34,068 nt of DNA from Amoeboaphelidium occidentale (taxonomy: Eukaryota; Aphelidiomycota; Aphelidea), in assembly GCA_023515795.1 (NCBI GenBank), contig JALGPX010000076.1, positions 465-34,532 on the forward strand, given 5' to 3'. The notes below the pieces were generated by a model that was not told the origin of the DNA, searched no databases, and saw only the letters and a program-made list of their open reading frames with translations. This document shows, piece after piece, positions 1 through 8,738 of the stretch (within the stretch, counting starts at the first letter, position 1; every line of letters starts with the position of its first letter). Made by a program: the position numbers and the translations under genes.

Positions 1-1579
1 CGTAATCATCTGTTAGAGTAAACGTTTTTGGTCGGATCATGTTTGGACACAAAGTGACACCATCTGAGTAAAACGAGAATCCAAACTTCCTATAAGATCC
101 AAGACTTTCAAAATACTGAACGTTGATGCAGCGTTTGAACCAATACTCCTTAACACCTTCTGCTTTAAATTTGACTAATGAAACAGGAAAGTTTTCTTCT
201 TGAAACGGATTGTGTTCATTCTTGGCGTATTTTAAAAGTTCATAATAACCACCAGTAGAGTAAAGAACGTTTTCACAGCGGCCCTTTGTCATCGGAAGGA
301 GGTTGAACAAGCGAAGGCCCTTTCCAGTTCTTCGTTCTTCTTTTCTAGACTCGGCATCACTCTGGAAATTATTATAGAAGTCTTTCTGTATTTGGTGCAT
401 GACACCGAGATAATCACAAAAATGTATCTTCATTTTCTTAGAGTCTAAAGACAAAGGCCCAAGCAGAAACAAAACATCATTAGTGACTCTTGAAACTGCC
501 GCCAAAGACTTGAAAAATAGAGCATGATCAAACTTAGTAACTTTTTTAATTAATTTGTGCAATTTATCAGGAAAAGTTGGCTCTGTCTTAAGAATCTTCT
601 GAGCAAATTTAATACAACTTATAATATAGTCTGCTACGTGCCCGCTGCGAGTGTTTGCCTTGAAAGCTTTCGGTATAATGCATTCCAGTTTCCACATTAT
701 CCATCGTTTCAACTTCTTCGGAACATTTATCTTGACATGCGTATTTGCATTAGCCTCATATTGTCTTGACACACCAGCCAGCAATTGAGAAAAGCCCTTT
801 AAACTTGGAATATTTTAAGAATTTAATTCACTTTGTTCCGCGAAATCTCTATACAAAGCAGCCAAAAGTCTACCGTCAATTGCTTTTTTAGAGTCTTTTG
901 AGTTTTGGATGATACCACCAGATGCAACTATATTAAAGCATTTGTGCAACATTCCGTCTGAGCTTTTGCTTAAGTTTGGAATTCCAAGATTATTTTCTAA
1001 ATAGTATAGAGCAACATAATTAACAAATCGAGATGCCCAAAAGCGAACAATTGAAACTCTTTGAGAAATCTCTTCAAGAGCCGCCTTAACCCCAACAAGC
1101 TCTCGGTTCTCAAGACAAAGTCCAGTGTTGACGCCAACTTTGATGGAATACGTTTCAGTGCCGTTCGTGACATCCTCGTTAATTGCCAAATCCTCAATAT
1201 CATAAGGCAGAAGTGGTACAGTACCACCTTCATGCAAAGGAACAACAAGAATGTCAGAAAAAATGTCAACATCATTATAATTATTATTCAAATCCTTCGT
1301 AAATAAATCCCAAAGAGAANACGTTTCAGTGCCGTTCGTGACATCCTCATTAATTGCCAAATCCTCAATGTCATAGGGCAGAAGTGGTGCAATTCCACCT
1401 TCATGCAAAGGAACAACAAGAATGTCAGAAAAAATGTCAACATCATTATAATTATTATTCAAATCCTTCGTAAATAAATCCCAAAGAGAACTCTTTTCAG
1501 TAGATTCTAAAACACCAACATCATTATCAATATCCATAATATCCTCATCAATGACCATTAAATCCACGTCTGCTTCCAT
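1..1579 (-). pseudogene. Fanzor-like (eukaryotic TnpB-type) protein, N-terminal half, copy A; interrupted and incomplete
   Basis: A minus-strand frame begins at ATG 1577-1579, meets TAA at 815-817, and then remains open in the same frame for 271 codons to the window edge. Before the stop come an acidic N-terminus and a helical block containing FWASRFVNYVALYYLENN. After it come IPSLKGFSQLLAGVSRQYEA, a basic helix, LRLFNLLPMTKGRCENVLYS, and a strand pair ending GFSFYSDGVTLCPN. This order (helical N-domain, SQLL helix, LLP motif, then F-x-F-x-x-DG just ahead of the nuclease core) matches what I know of Fanzor1/OrfB-like proteins. The RuvC catalytic residues and zinc ribbon would lie left of the window, so nuclease identity cannot be confirmed. 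A single N at 1320 creates an apparent internal 57-codon duplication. No intron explains the stop: the only nearby GT...AG is 28 nt and would break the frame. It could instead be an unrelated multicopy transposon ORF. Confidence 0.55.
1150..1490. repeat. Head-to-tail 170-bp duplication around a single N, probably an assembly overlap
   Basis: Positions 1150-1319 and 1321-1490 align base for base over 170 bp with only a few substitutions and no indels, separated by one N at 1320. The duplication lies inside the Fanzor-like copy A frame and repeats the block around SLWDLFTKDLNNNYNDVD. Copy B encodes this block once. The simplest reading is that two contig ends covering the same stretch, from two alleles or two copies, were abutted with one N. 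Confidence 0.85.
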
Positions 1580-1862
1580 TATGAGAGCAGATTATTACAC
1601 TCAAATAGAACTACATGTCAGTTATTCGCCTGGAAAACTTACGCCACTCACAAAAGGATCTCGCTGCGTAAAACAACCGTGTTTGGAACTTTTGCGGTCA
1701 CAAGATTCGAATTAAAGTCGAAATTAATTCGGAATTACAAATGAGAATGGAAGAATAAGGATGGTTATCACAAATGAAAAGCTGTTCAACTCTCTATTGG
1801 AGTTTCAGCTTGATAGCGCTACGTTAAGCATTCTCATGGTGGAAGTGGTTTCAAATAGATAT
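1580..1862 (-). repeat. Conserved leader upstream of Fanzor-like copy A
   Basis: About 283 bp directly upstream of the copy A start codon match 3046-3328 upstream of copy B closely, with scattered substitutions. The similarity stops abruptly beside a shared stretch, ggtttcaaatagata. Past that point copy A enters a diverged version of the neighbouring repeat family. This is what the outer end of a mobile element would look like, with the leader holding the promoter and terminal sequence. I see no convincing terminal inverted repeat or target-site duplication. Confidence 0.6.
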
Positions 1863-2142
1863 CGAAAACAGTTTCAATGCGATACTCCTCAAACTTACGA
1901 ATATTAATAAACAAGATGCTCAAATAGTGACTTGAAACAATTTTATTCTAATTGTTTCGAGAATCTTTTCTTCCTTGATTGAATCAGCGCGATCGCGATC
2001 AGAACATGAGGCCATATGGTGTTTCCCGACAACTTGCGCCAATTCTGATGAATGATTCTGAAAGAGCCTTAAATGAAGTTTTATAAGCGTGAACGTCAGC
2101 TTTCCGGTGTCAGTCTTGGTCATGCTACTGCATGATATTACT
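1863..2142. repeat. Diverged copy of the ~0.76-kb repeat family (middle part)
   Basis: The stretch 1863-1974 resembles 5320-5460 and 6700-6860 in order (cttacgaat..., then cttgaaacaa against tctgaaacgcaa, then cttgattgaatcagcg against cttgactgaaacagag). Block 1975-2142 recurs almost identically at 3798-3965 and more distantly at about 5450-5600 and 6845-7000, where it shares cccgacaactt and gatgattctgaaag. The short minus-strand ORFs here (for example 1920-2153) look like no known protein and I do not call them genes. Confidence 0.6.
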
Positions 2143-2563
2143 TTCCGAAACACAGTTCTACAACACTGAGAGCGTTTCCGCCGGTTAATAAAGATGCTGA
2201 TATAGCAAAGAGCGCAATCGTATCACGTATATATTGAATAGACTGATTTCACTATACTTTACAGCTTGTTCAACTGATTTTTGGGAGAAGTTTGAACTTT
2301 GGCGCTGGAAGTTGAAACAAACCTGCATAACTCACCCAGTGAAGCGCCAGATCGTTAAAATTAAGCGATAAGAACATAGTTGAGACTATTGGAACATTGC
2401 TACTATGACACGGAAAGATTTATTACAGTTGGATACGATTTCTAAAATCCAATAGAGGAGCACGTAATTCGATCATTTTAATTTCAATTAAGCAAAAATG
2501 TGTATCATTATCGAAGACTGATTATTTTCTTTGTTTTAGAATAGATTTTAATGAATTGGAGCG
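2143..2563. repeat. 421-bp repeat, copy 1
   Basis: This block runs from ttccgaaacacagttctac to ttttaatgaattggagcg, immediately before the N at 2564. It is the same length (421 bp) as the blocks at 3376-3796 and 3966-4386 and nearly identical to them. It is non-coding in all frames as far as I can read. The family is absent from the related ~0.76-kb repeats at 5179-5940 and 6619-7338, so at least its later part could be a nested insertion into that older unit. Confidence 0.85.
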
Positions 2564-2564
2564 N

Positions 2565-3045
2565 CTATAGTAAAGCATTTGTGCAACATTCCGTCTGCGC
2601 TTTTGCTTAAGTTTGGAATTCCAAGATTATTTTCCAAATAGTATAGAGCAACATAATTAACAAATCGAGATGCCCAAAAGCGAATAATAGAAACTCTTTG
2701 AGCGATCTCTTCAAGAGCTGCCTTTATCCCAGCAAGCTCCCGGTTCTTATGACAAAGTCCAGTGTTTACACCAACTTTGATGGAATACGTTTCAGTGCCG
2801 TTCGTTTCATCCTCATTAATTGCCAAATCGTCAATGTCATAGGGCAGAAGTGGTACAGTACCACTTTCATGCAAAGGAACAACAAGAATGTCAGTAAAAA
2901 TGTCAACATCATTATAATTATTATTCAAATCCTTCGTAAATGCATTCCATAACGAATCCTCAACAGTAGATTCTAAAACACCAACATCATTATCAATATC
3001 CATAACATCCTCATCATCGGCCATTAAATGCACGTCTGCTTCCAT
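2565..3045 (-). pseudogene. Fanzor-like protein copy B, N-terminal fragment cut by a gap
   Basis: The frame begins at ATG 3043-3045 and encodes about 160 residues homologous to the start of copy A: the same acidic N-terminus, LNNNYNDVDIF, SIKVGVNTGLC and FWASRFVNYVALYYLENN. It ends where the single N at 2564 joins it to the unrelated 421-bp repeat. Numerous amino-acid substitutions against copy A, many conservative, show a true paralogue rather than a re-sequenced copy. It has the DVDIF block only once. The rest of the gene is missing from this position, either because the copy is truncated or because the assembly joined the wrong contigs. Confidence 0.6.
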
Positions 3046-3374
3046 TATTAGAGCAGATAATTACACTCAAATAGAACAACATGTCAGTTATTCGCCTGGA
3101 AAACTTACGCCACTCACAAAAGGATCTCGCTGCGTAAAACAACCGGGTTTGGAACTTTTGCGGTCACAAGATTCGAACCAAAATTGACATTAATACGGAA
3201 TTACAAATGAGAATGGAAGAATAAGGATGGATATCACAAATGAAAAGCTGTTCAACTCCCTATTGGAGTTTAAGCTTGATAGCGCTACGTTAAGCATTCT
3301 CATGGTGGAAGTGGTTTCAAATAGATAGTCAAAGACGTTGAATTTGTTGAGTTACGTCTTTAAATAAACATAAG
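3046..3374 (-). repeat. Leader upstream of Fanzor-like copy B plus short unique tail
   Basis: The segment 3046-3328 matches the copy A leader at 1580-1862. The tail 3329-3374 has no match that I see in the window and ends at the N at 3375. Conservation of the leader along with the ORF supports both belonging to one mobile unit. Confidence 0.6.
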
Positions 3375-3375
3375 N

Positions 3376-3796
3376 TTCCGAAACACAGTTCTACAACACT
3401 GAGAGCGTTTCCGCCGGTTAATAAAGATGCTGATATAGCAAAGAGCGCAATCGTATCACGTATATATTAAATAGACTGATTTCACTTTACTTTACAGCTT
3501 GTTAAACTGATTTTTGGGAGAAGTTTGAACTTTGGCGCTGGAAGTTGAAACAAACCTGCATAACTCACCCAGTGAAGCGCCAGATCGTTAAACTTAAGCG
3601 ATAAGAACATAGTTGAGACTATTGGAACATTGCTACTATGACACGGAAAGATTTATTACAGTTGGATACGATTTCTAAAATCCAATAGAGGAGCACGTAA
3701 TTCGATCATTTTAATTTCAATTAAGCAAAAATGTGTATCATTATCGAAGACTGATTATTTTCTTTGTTTTAGAATAGATTTTAATGAATTGGAGCG
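3376..3796. repeat. 421-bp repeat, copy 2
   Basis: A full-length copy bounded on both sides by single Ns (3375 and 3797), so this contig consists of nothing but the repeat. It is nearly identical to 2143-2563 and 3966-4386. Its placement in the order shown here is not reliable. Confidence 0.85.
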
Positions 3797-3797
3797 N

Positions 3798-3965
3798 TTG
3801 ATTGAATCAGCGCGATCGCGATCAGAACATGAGGCCATATGGTGTTTCCCGACAACTTGCGCCAATTCTGATGAATGATTCTGAAAGAGCCTTAAATGAA
3901 GTTTTATAAGCGTGAAAGTCAGCTTTCCGGTGTCAGTCTTGGTCATGCTACTGCATGATATTACT
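3798..3965. repeat. 168-bp block flanking the 421-bp repeat, second copy
   Basis: Nearly identical to 1975-2142 and, like it, directly adjoins a full 421-bp repeat. The two together form a 589-bp unit present at 1975-2563 and 3798-4386. Confidence 0.8.
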
Positions 3966-4386
3966 TTCCGAAACACAGTTCTACAACACTGAGAGCGTTT
4001 CCGCCGGTTAATAAAGATGCTGATATAGCAAAGAGCGCAATCGTATCACGTATATATTGAATAGACTGATTTCACTTTACTTTACAGCTTGTTAAACTGA
4101 TTTTTGGGAGAAGTTTGAACTTTGGCGCTGGAAGTTGAAACAAACCTGCATAACTCACCCAGTGAAGCGCCAGATCGTTAAACTTAAGCGATAAGAACAT
4201 AGTTGAGACTATTGGAACATTGCTACTATGACACGGAAAGATTTATTACAGTTGGATACGATTTCTAAAATCCAATAGAGGAGCACGTAATTCGATCATT
4301 TTAATTTCAATTAAGCAAAAAGTTGTATCATTATCGAAGACTGATTATTTTCTTTGTTTTAGAATAGATTTTAATGAATTGGAGCG
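3966..4386. repeat. 421-bp repeat, copy 3
   Basis: Full-length copy with intact flanks on both sides within one gap-free contig (3798-4603). It is therefore the best guide to the natural context: the 168-bp block, then the 421-bp repeat, then the 217-bp block. Confidence 0.85.
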
Positions 4387-4603
4387 AAGTATCATGAATA
4401 TGAGGTCCACTTTGAAAATGGGCTACCGTGAAACAACACCTAAACGTTACAGACACCAATGATTTTGTTATCAATCGATAGATCATAAAGTCAATTCGGC
4501 GGTTATGGAAGGTCAGACTAAAATAGTTAGAACTGTTAAAGATATCTCGCTAAAACCACCTAGTCCACTTATATGTGCTGCTTATGCCACGAAGCTGAAA
4601 CTC
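4387..4603. repeat. 217-bp repeat block, copy 1
   Basis: Follows the 421-bp repeat directly and recurs, more diverged, at 4962-5178. Both end in cacgaagctgaaactc. The part around gatatctcgctaaaaccacc is related to gatatctcgctgaaaccact at about 7277 and to 5880, the ends of the older repeat units. Confidence 0.75.
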
Positions 4604-4604
4604 N

Positions 4605-4961
4605 AAAGAGCGCAATCGTATCACGTATATATTGAATAGACTGATTTCACTATACTTTACAGCTTGTTCAACTGATTTTTGGGAGAAGTTTGAACTTTGG
4701 CGCTGGAAGTTGAAACAAACCTGCATAACTCACCCAGTGAAGCGCCAGATCGTTAAACTTAAGCGATAAGAACATGGTTGAGACTATTGGAACATTGCTT
4801 CTATGACACGGAAAGATTTATTGCATTTGGATACGATTTCTAAAAACCAATAGATGAGCACGTAATTCGATCATTTTAATTTCAATTAAGCAAAAATGTG
4901 TATCATTATCGAAGACTGATTATTTTCTTTGTTTTAGAATAGATTTTAATGAATTGGAGCG
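4605..4961. repeat. 421-bp repeat, copy 4, missing its first 64 bp
   Basis: Matches the last 357 bp of the 421-bp repeat (equivalent to 2207-2563) with a few substitutions. It begins at the N at 4604, so the truncation is probably a contig edge rather than biology. Confidence 0.8.
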
Positions 4962-5178
4962 CAATATCATGAATTTTTAGTCCACTATGAAAATGAGCTA
5001 TCGTGAAACAGCACCTAAACGTCACAGACGCCTATAATTTTGCTATCAATCGATAGACAATAGATTAAAAACGACCATTATGGAAGGTCAGACTAAAATA
5101 GTTAGAACTGTTGAAGATATCTCGCTAAAACCACCTAGCCCACTTATATGTGCTGCTCATGCCACGAAGCTGAAACTC
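4962..5178. repeat. 217-bp repeat block, copy 2
   Basis: Same length as 4387-4603 but visibly diverged, with clustered substitutions around the middle. It continues without a gap into the ~0.76-kb repeat at 5179, which shows the native order of these blocks. Confidence 0.75.
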
Positions 5179-5940
5179 GAGCTTCGAGCCCTTTGAGTAT
5201 TCCTATTACGATATCCATGCTTCTTATACCTCTATTCGTCTTGGTTGTTACGTTTTCAGCACATTTCGATGTTTGATTCGATCTTCGCTCGCTCTTGCTC
5301 GAGATTTGCTGCAATATCAAACAGCCCCCAAAAAAGCTACCATTCTTACGAATAAAATCAAGTGGCTTAGGGAATAAATGATACTTTGAATTCTGATGGT
5401 CTGAAACGCAATTTCTTATTAACAGTCTTCATTTTCTCTTATTATTTTATTGAAACAGCGCGACTTCAAGTTTCAGGTGGCGCTGATTTTTGCGTCCCAA
5501 TAACTTAAGCCAATTCTGATGGATGATTCTGAAAGGTCATCATGAGAAGTTTCCTATGCGCGAAATTCAACTCTCAAGCGTGAGTCTTGAGAATGCTATT
5601 GCCAATTGTTTCTCTGATTGTGACCTTTCGTATAGTTAGTGTGGGTTTAGCTCCAAAATAGCATATAGAATGTTTTACCTGTCAAAGATAATCAAATCGA
5701 ATGATACGGAAAAGATAGCCATGAAGTCAGACTCTGATTTTTCGCATGATATCCAACACCAGTCTGAAACAACACCGCCAACGCGCTACCGTTTCCCGAA
5801 CTTTAAGCGTCATTTGACAGAATATTAAACAAAGACTCACGACTATGTCTCCTAGAGGAAGCGCTATAGAGCTGGCTCGGATATTTCGCTGAAACCACTT
5901 TTGGCGCATAAATGATGCGCTTACGCTGTGAAGTTGAAAC
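5179..5940. repeat. ~0.76-kb diverged repeat unit, copy 1
   Basis: A unit running from just after gctgaaactc to gaagttgaaac that aligns with 6619-7338 along its length, with substitutions and small indels. For example ttatacctctattcgtc occurs at 5224 and 6619, and ttacgaataaaatcaag at 5346, 6456 and (one change) 6742. It has no sustained reading frame and no RNA gene that I recognise. The small ORF at 5727-5948 on the minus strand is not convincing. Confidence 0.7.
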
Positions 5941-6454
5941 TTTGGCATAGAATTCTAGACCATCTACACTACGGTAAACAAGCTTGTCTTCAAGAAACGA
6001 AAAGATATCACAGAGGACTTAATAGTTTGATATAAAAAGATAAGCGTGGAGCTACTATTTTTTCCTTCTGCTTAAGATAAAAATGTGTAGGCACGCTTAT
6101 GATGACAGTTAGACAGAGATTAGAATGTAGGACGAGTATTAACGACAAGTACGTGGAAGTACGAGTAAATGCCGCTCTTCACTGTCCGTTCTTCTATGCG
6201 AAGTAAGTTATGGAATAAAGTACAGAAACACTTTGTCCAAGGCAAATCGCAAAGCGCAAAAAGAAAAGATCTGTGTGAGTTTCGGTTGATATGATTGCTT
6301 CTTTAAAGTTTTTATTACAGCTATGCAATAAGACATGTAAATAAAGACTCTACACACGTCCAACAACAAACTGTGTCGAGATATCAGCACGTTCTATCGA
6401 CCAAACAACTCAAAGTGCTGATTGCAGTTCTGATTGGGGCAAGATTTCGTCTCA
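5941..6454. other. Non-repetitive spacer, nothing recognised
   Basis: About 510 bp that match no other part of the window by eye, ending at the N at 6455. Only short unconvincing ORFs occur (6208-6390 minus is the longest). No tRNA, rRNA or structured-RNA signature is apparent. Confidence 0.5.
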
Positions 6455-6455
6455 N

Positions 6456-6617
6456 TTACGAATAAAATCAAGTGGCTTAGTGTATAAACGATAATTTGAA
6501 TTCTGATGGTCTGAAACGCAATTTATTACGAACAGTCTTGATTTTCTCTTATTATTTTATTGAAACAGAGCGACTTCAAGTTTCAGGTGGCGCTAATTTT
6601 TGCGTCCCAACAACTTT
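6456..6617. repeat. 162-bp fragment of the ~0.76-kb repeat between two Ns
   Basis: Aligns without indels to 6742-6903 and to 5346-5507. It is an isolated fragment bounded by Ns at 6455 and 6618, and the next contig contains the same stretch again, so it is most likely a redundant allelic or paralogous contig. Confidence 0.8.
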
Positions 6618-6618
6618 N

Positions 6619-7338
6619 TTATACCTCTATTCGTCTTGGTTGTTACGTTTTCAGCACATTTCGATGTTTGATTCGATCTTCGCTCGCTCTTGCTCGAGAT
6701 TTGCTGCAATACCAAACAGCCCTCAGAAAAAGCTACCATTCTTACGAATAAAATCAAGCGGCTTAGTGTATAAACGATAATTTGAATTCTGATGGTCTGA
6801 AACGCAATTTATTACGAACAGTCTTGATTTTCTCTAATTTCTTGACTGAAACAGAGCGACTTCAAGTTTCAGGTGGCGCTAATTTTTGCGTCCCGACAAC
6901 TTTTGCCAAATCTGTTGGATGATTCTGAAAGGTCATCATGTGAAGTTCCCTATGCGCGAAATTCAACTCTCAAGCGTGAGTCTTGAGAATGCTATTGCCA
7001 ATTGTTTCTCTGATTGTGAACTTTCTTATAGTTAGAGTGTGTTTAGCTCCAAAATAGCATATAGGGTTCTTTACTTGTCAAAGATAAAGGAATAGAGTCA
7101 TACGATAAGGATGTTCCAGTAGTCACCCATCGAGTTTGTGCATGAGATCAAATATCAGTCTGAAACAACACTACTCGGACGCCATCAATTGCCACAGTTT
7201 GAGCGTCATTCAACAGAAAAATAAAGCTAGACTTAAGTATGTGACTTCTACGGGCAGTACTTTACAACTGGCTCGGATATCTCGCTGAAACCACTTTTGG
7301 CGCATAAATGATGCGCTTTAACAATCAAGTTCAAACTC
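6619..7338. repeat. ~0.76-kb diverged repeat unit, copy 2
   Basis: Homologous to 5224-5940 from its first base; the first 45 bp of the unit are missing at the N at 6618. It ends near atcaagttcaaactc, after which a further diverged unit start appears to follow (tattaccatacccgttcttagc against tattacgatatccatgcttctt at about 5200). That gives a tandem-like period of roughly 0.76-0.78 kb. Confidence 0.65.
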
Positions 7339-7354
7339 TGTAATTACGCTTTTA

Positions 7355-7465
7355 AAGAAATTCTATTACCATACCCGTTCTTAGCATCTCATTTATCGGC
7401 TTAGTTGTCGCTCATTCAAAACCTTCGTATCAATGAAGCTCAAAAGAAACACCTGATCGACTTGT
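7355..7465. repeat. 111-bp repeat, copy 1
   Basis: Nearly identical (one clear substitution) to 7993-8103, from aagaaattctattacc to ctgatcgacttgt. It resembles, more distantly, the start of the ~0.76-kb unit at 5190-5290. Confidence 0.85.
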
Positions 7466-7991
7466 TTCAAAGTCTCTCAGCGCATACACTGCATCATCAT
7501 TGGAGCAAGAAAATACTGAACAATGTTTCTATGTTCGTCATCAGTAAGAGCTAACTATGCTTCAAGCCATTTCAATCTAAACTCGTTCAATTCTAGCGAA
7601 CCATGTGTCTGCAGTCTCAGCACCCAAATGTACACTGCTCGAACTTCTGCGCATGTATACGGCGTACAATATCCTCCAAAGGAACGCAAGAGTGTAAAAT
7701 TTCAGCAGTAGAAGCAACATAACCGATGGTAAAGCGACTTTGTGATATACTCTTACTAAATCTCCATCAAGCCTTTGAGTAAACTTTCTCTGAATGCTAG
7801 TTATTTTTCTTCTTAACAGCAACGCTTCCTTCAGTATAATTAACTTCTGCAAGCATATATTAAGATGAGCGATTTACAGAAGTAAAGAAGCGTACGTATA
7901 GTAGAGCTACCCTAAGTATAAAAGTATAAAAGTAAGAGAATCAAAGCAAAAGTTGAAGAACAGTCACTATAACGAATAAGTGGAAGCGCAG
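7466..7991. other. Spacer with no supported gene
   Basis: About 525 bp ending at the N at 7992. Two overlapping ORFs on opposite strands (7523-7711 plus, 7577-7852 minus) are short, lack recognisable domains and mirror each other. I see nothing else supportable here. Confidence 0.5.
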
Positions 7992-7992
7992 N

Positions 7993-8103
7993 AAGAAATT
8001 CTATTACCATAACCGTTCTTAGCATCTCATTTATCGGCTTAGTTGTCGCTCATTCAAAACCTTCGTATCAATGAAGCTCAAAAGAAACACCTGATCGACT
8101 TGT
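7993..8103. repeat. 111-bp repeat, copy 2, at the start of the long gap-free contig
   Basis: Duplicate of 7355-7465 directly after the last N (7992). From here to 34068 the sequence has no N and no further copies of these repeats that I can see, so this is the boundary between the repeat zone and the gene-rich region. Confidence 0.85.
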
Positions 8104-8242
8104 GTTGAAGAAACTTAATGAGAGTATCAAATTTTGGATAAACTGCTTATCAACAAACCCTTATAACACCTGAAAATATTCGCATTGAAATGCGTTTATT
8201 TGAGTCACATTCCGTAACTTTACCACTTGACGAATCAGTTGA

Positions 8243-8677
8243 TCAATCAATGTATCCCATTGCCCATCGTTCCTTGTCGTAGTTGCTGATCATTGTAGTT
8301 GCATTAGAACGATGATATAATTCCCAAGCTAAGAATCCTCCCTCGAGAACAGCTACTTTCTGCTTAACTGCGCTCGAATCTCCCAATTCTTCCTTTCGCT
8401 TAATGTACTTTCGAGCACAGCTTGGCCCTCTGATTTGGCTCTGCATACAATGAAACACAATCAATGGGGTGTCTTTATGAGTTTTAAGTAGTTCATCAAC
8501 TCTATCCAGAAAGATCACAGAAGGAACATTTATTGAGTTCACAATATTCCCTCCGTTGTGATCCAAATCCCTAACATCCACAACGATGTAATCTTTATGA
8601 GGAATTTTGGATTTATCTTTAATCGTTTCAGTTAATTCCTGCACGGATATAAACTCAAAAGGCTGGTTAGATTGCAT
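8243..8677 (-). CDS. Rhodanese-fold CDC25-like phosphatase / arsenate reductase family (Ych1/Ibp1-like)
   Basis: A 144-residue single-domain rhodanese protein. It has the family's VVDVRDLDHNGGNI strand-loop (about residues 32-45) and a Cys-x5-Arg active site reading HCMQSQIRGPSCA, with Cys77 nucleophile and Arg83. The RGPSCA tail after the loop is typical of the small fungal CDC25-like phosphatases Ych1 (S. cerevisiae) and Ibp1 (S. pombe). These dephosphorylate phosphotyrosine or act in arsenate and stress handling; the substrate here is unknown. An in-frame TGA 27 bp upstream of the ATG supports this start unless a 5' intron exists. It lies 61 bp downstream of the DENR gene on the same strand and is the first gene after the repeat zone. 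Confidence 0.85.
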   Translation of the reverse strand: MQSNQPFEFISVQELTETIKDKSKIPHKDYIVVDVRDLDHNGGNIVNSINVPSVIFLDRVDELLKTHKDTPLIVFHCMQSQIRGPSCARKYIKRKEELGDSSAVKQKVAVLEGGFLAWELYHRSNATTMISNYDKERWAMGYID

Positions 8678-8738
8678 TGGACACTGCGAAGGACAAAAGC
8701 TTCAATTCTGAACGAAAAATAAAAAAAATGTCGACTTT

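Noticed and set aside
557-769. Plus-strand ORF at 557-769
   Set aside because: Starts at GTG and is antisense to the continuous minus frame, whose protein shows family-like motifs.
997-1306. Overlapping ORFs on both strands inside the Fanzor-like gene (997-1275 minus, 1061-1306 plus)
   Set aside because: They are other-frame shadows of the 1-1579 minus frame; only that frame is matched by copy B at protein level.
1920-3976. Paired minus-strand ORFs beginning MFRKVISCSSMTK at 1920-2153 and 3755-3976
   Set aside because: They lie within the 168-bp repeat block and recur only because the block recurs. The second one runs across an N, and the diverged copies do not keep the frame.
6496-6780. 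Plus-strand ORFs across the N at 6618
   Set aside because: The frame is an accident of joining two repeat fragments; the equivalent uninterrupted repeats do not encode it.
7523-7852. Two overlapping ORFs on opposite strands
   Set aside because: No domain, no homologous copy, low-complexity hydrophobic content.
1-8100. CRISPR-like or telomeric array
   Set aside because: The repeats are hundreds of bp long, diverged and without regular short spacers; no short telomere-type motif is present.
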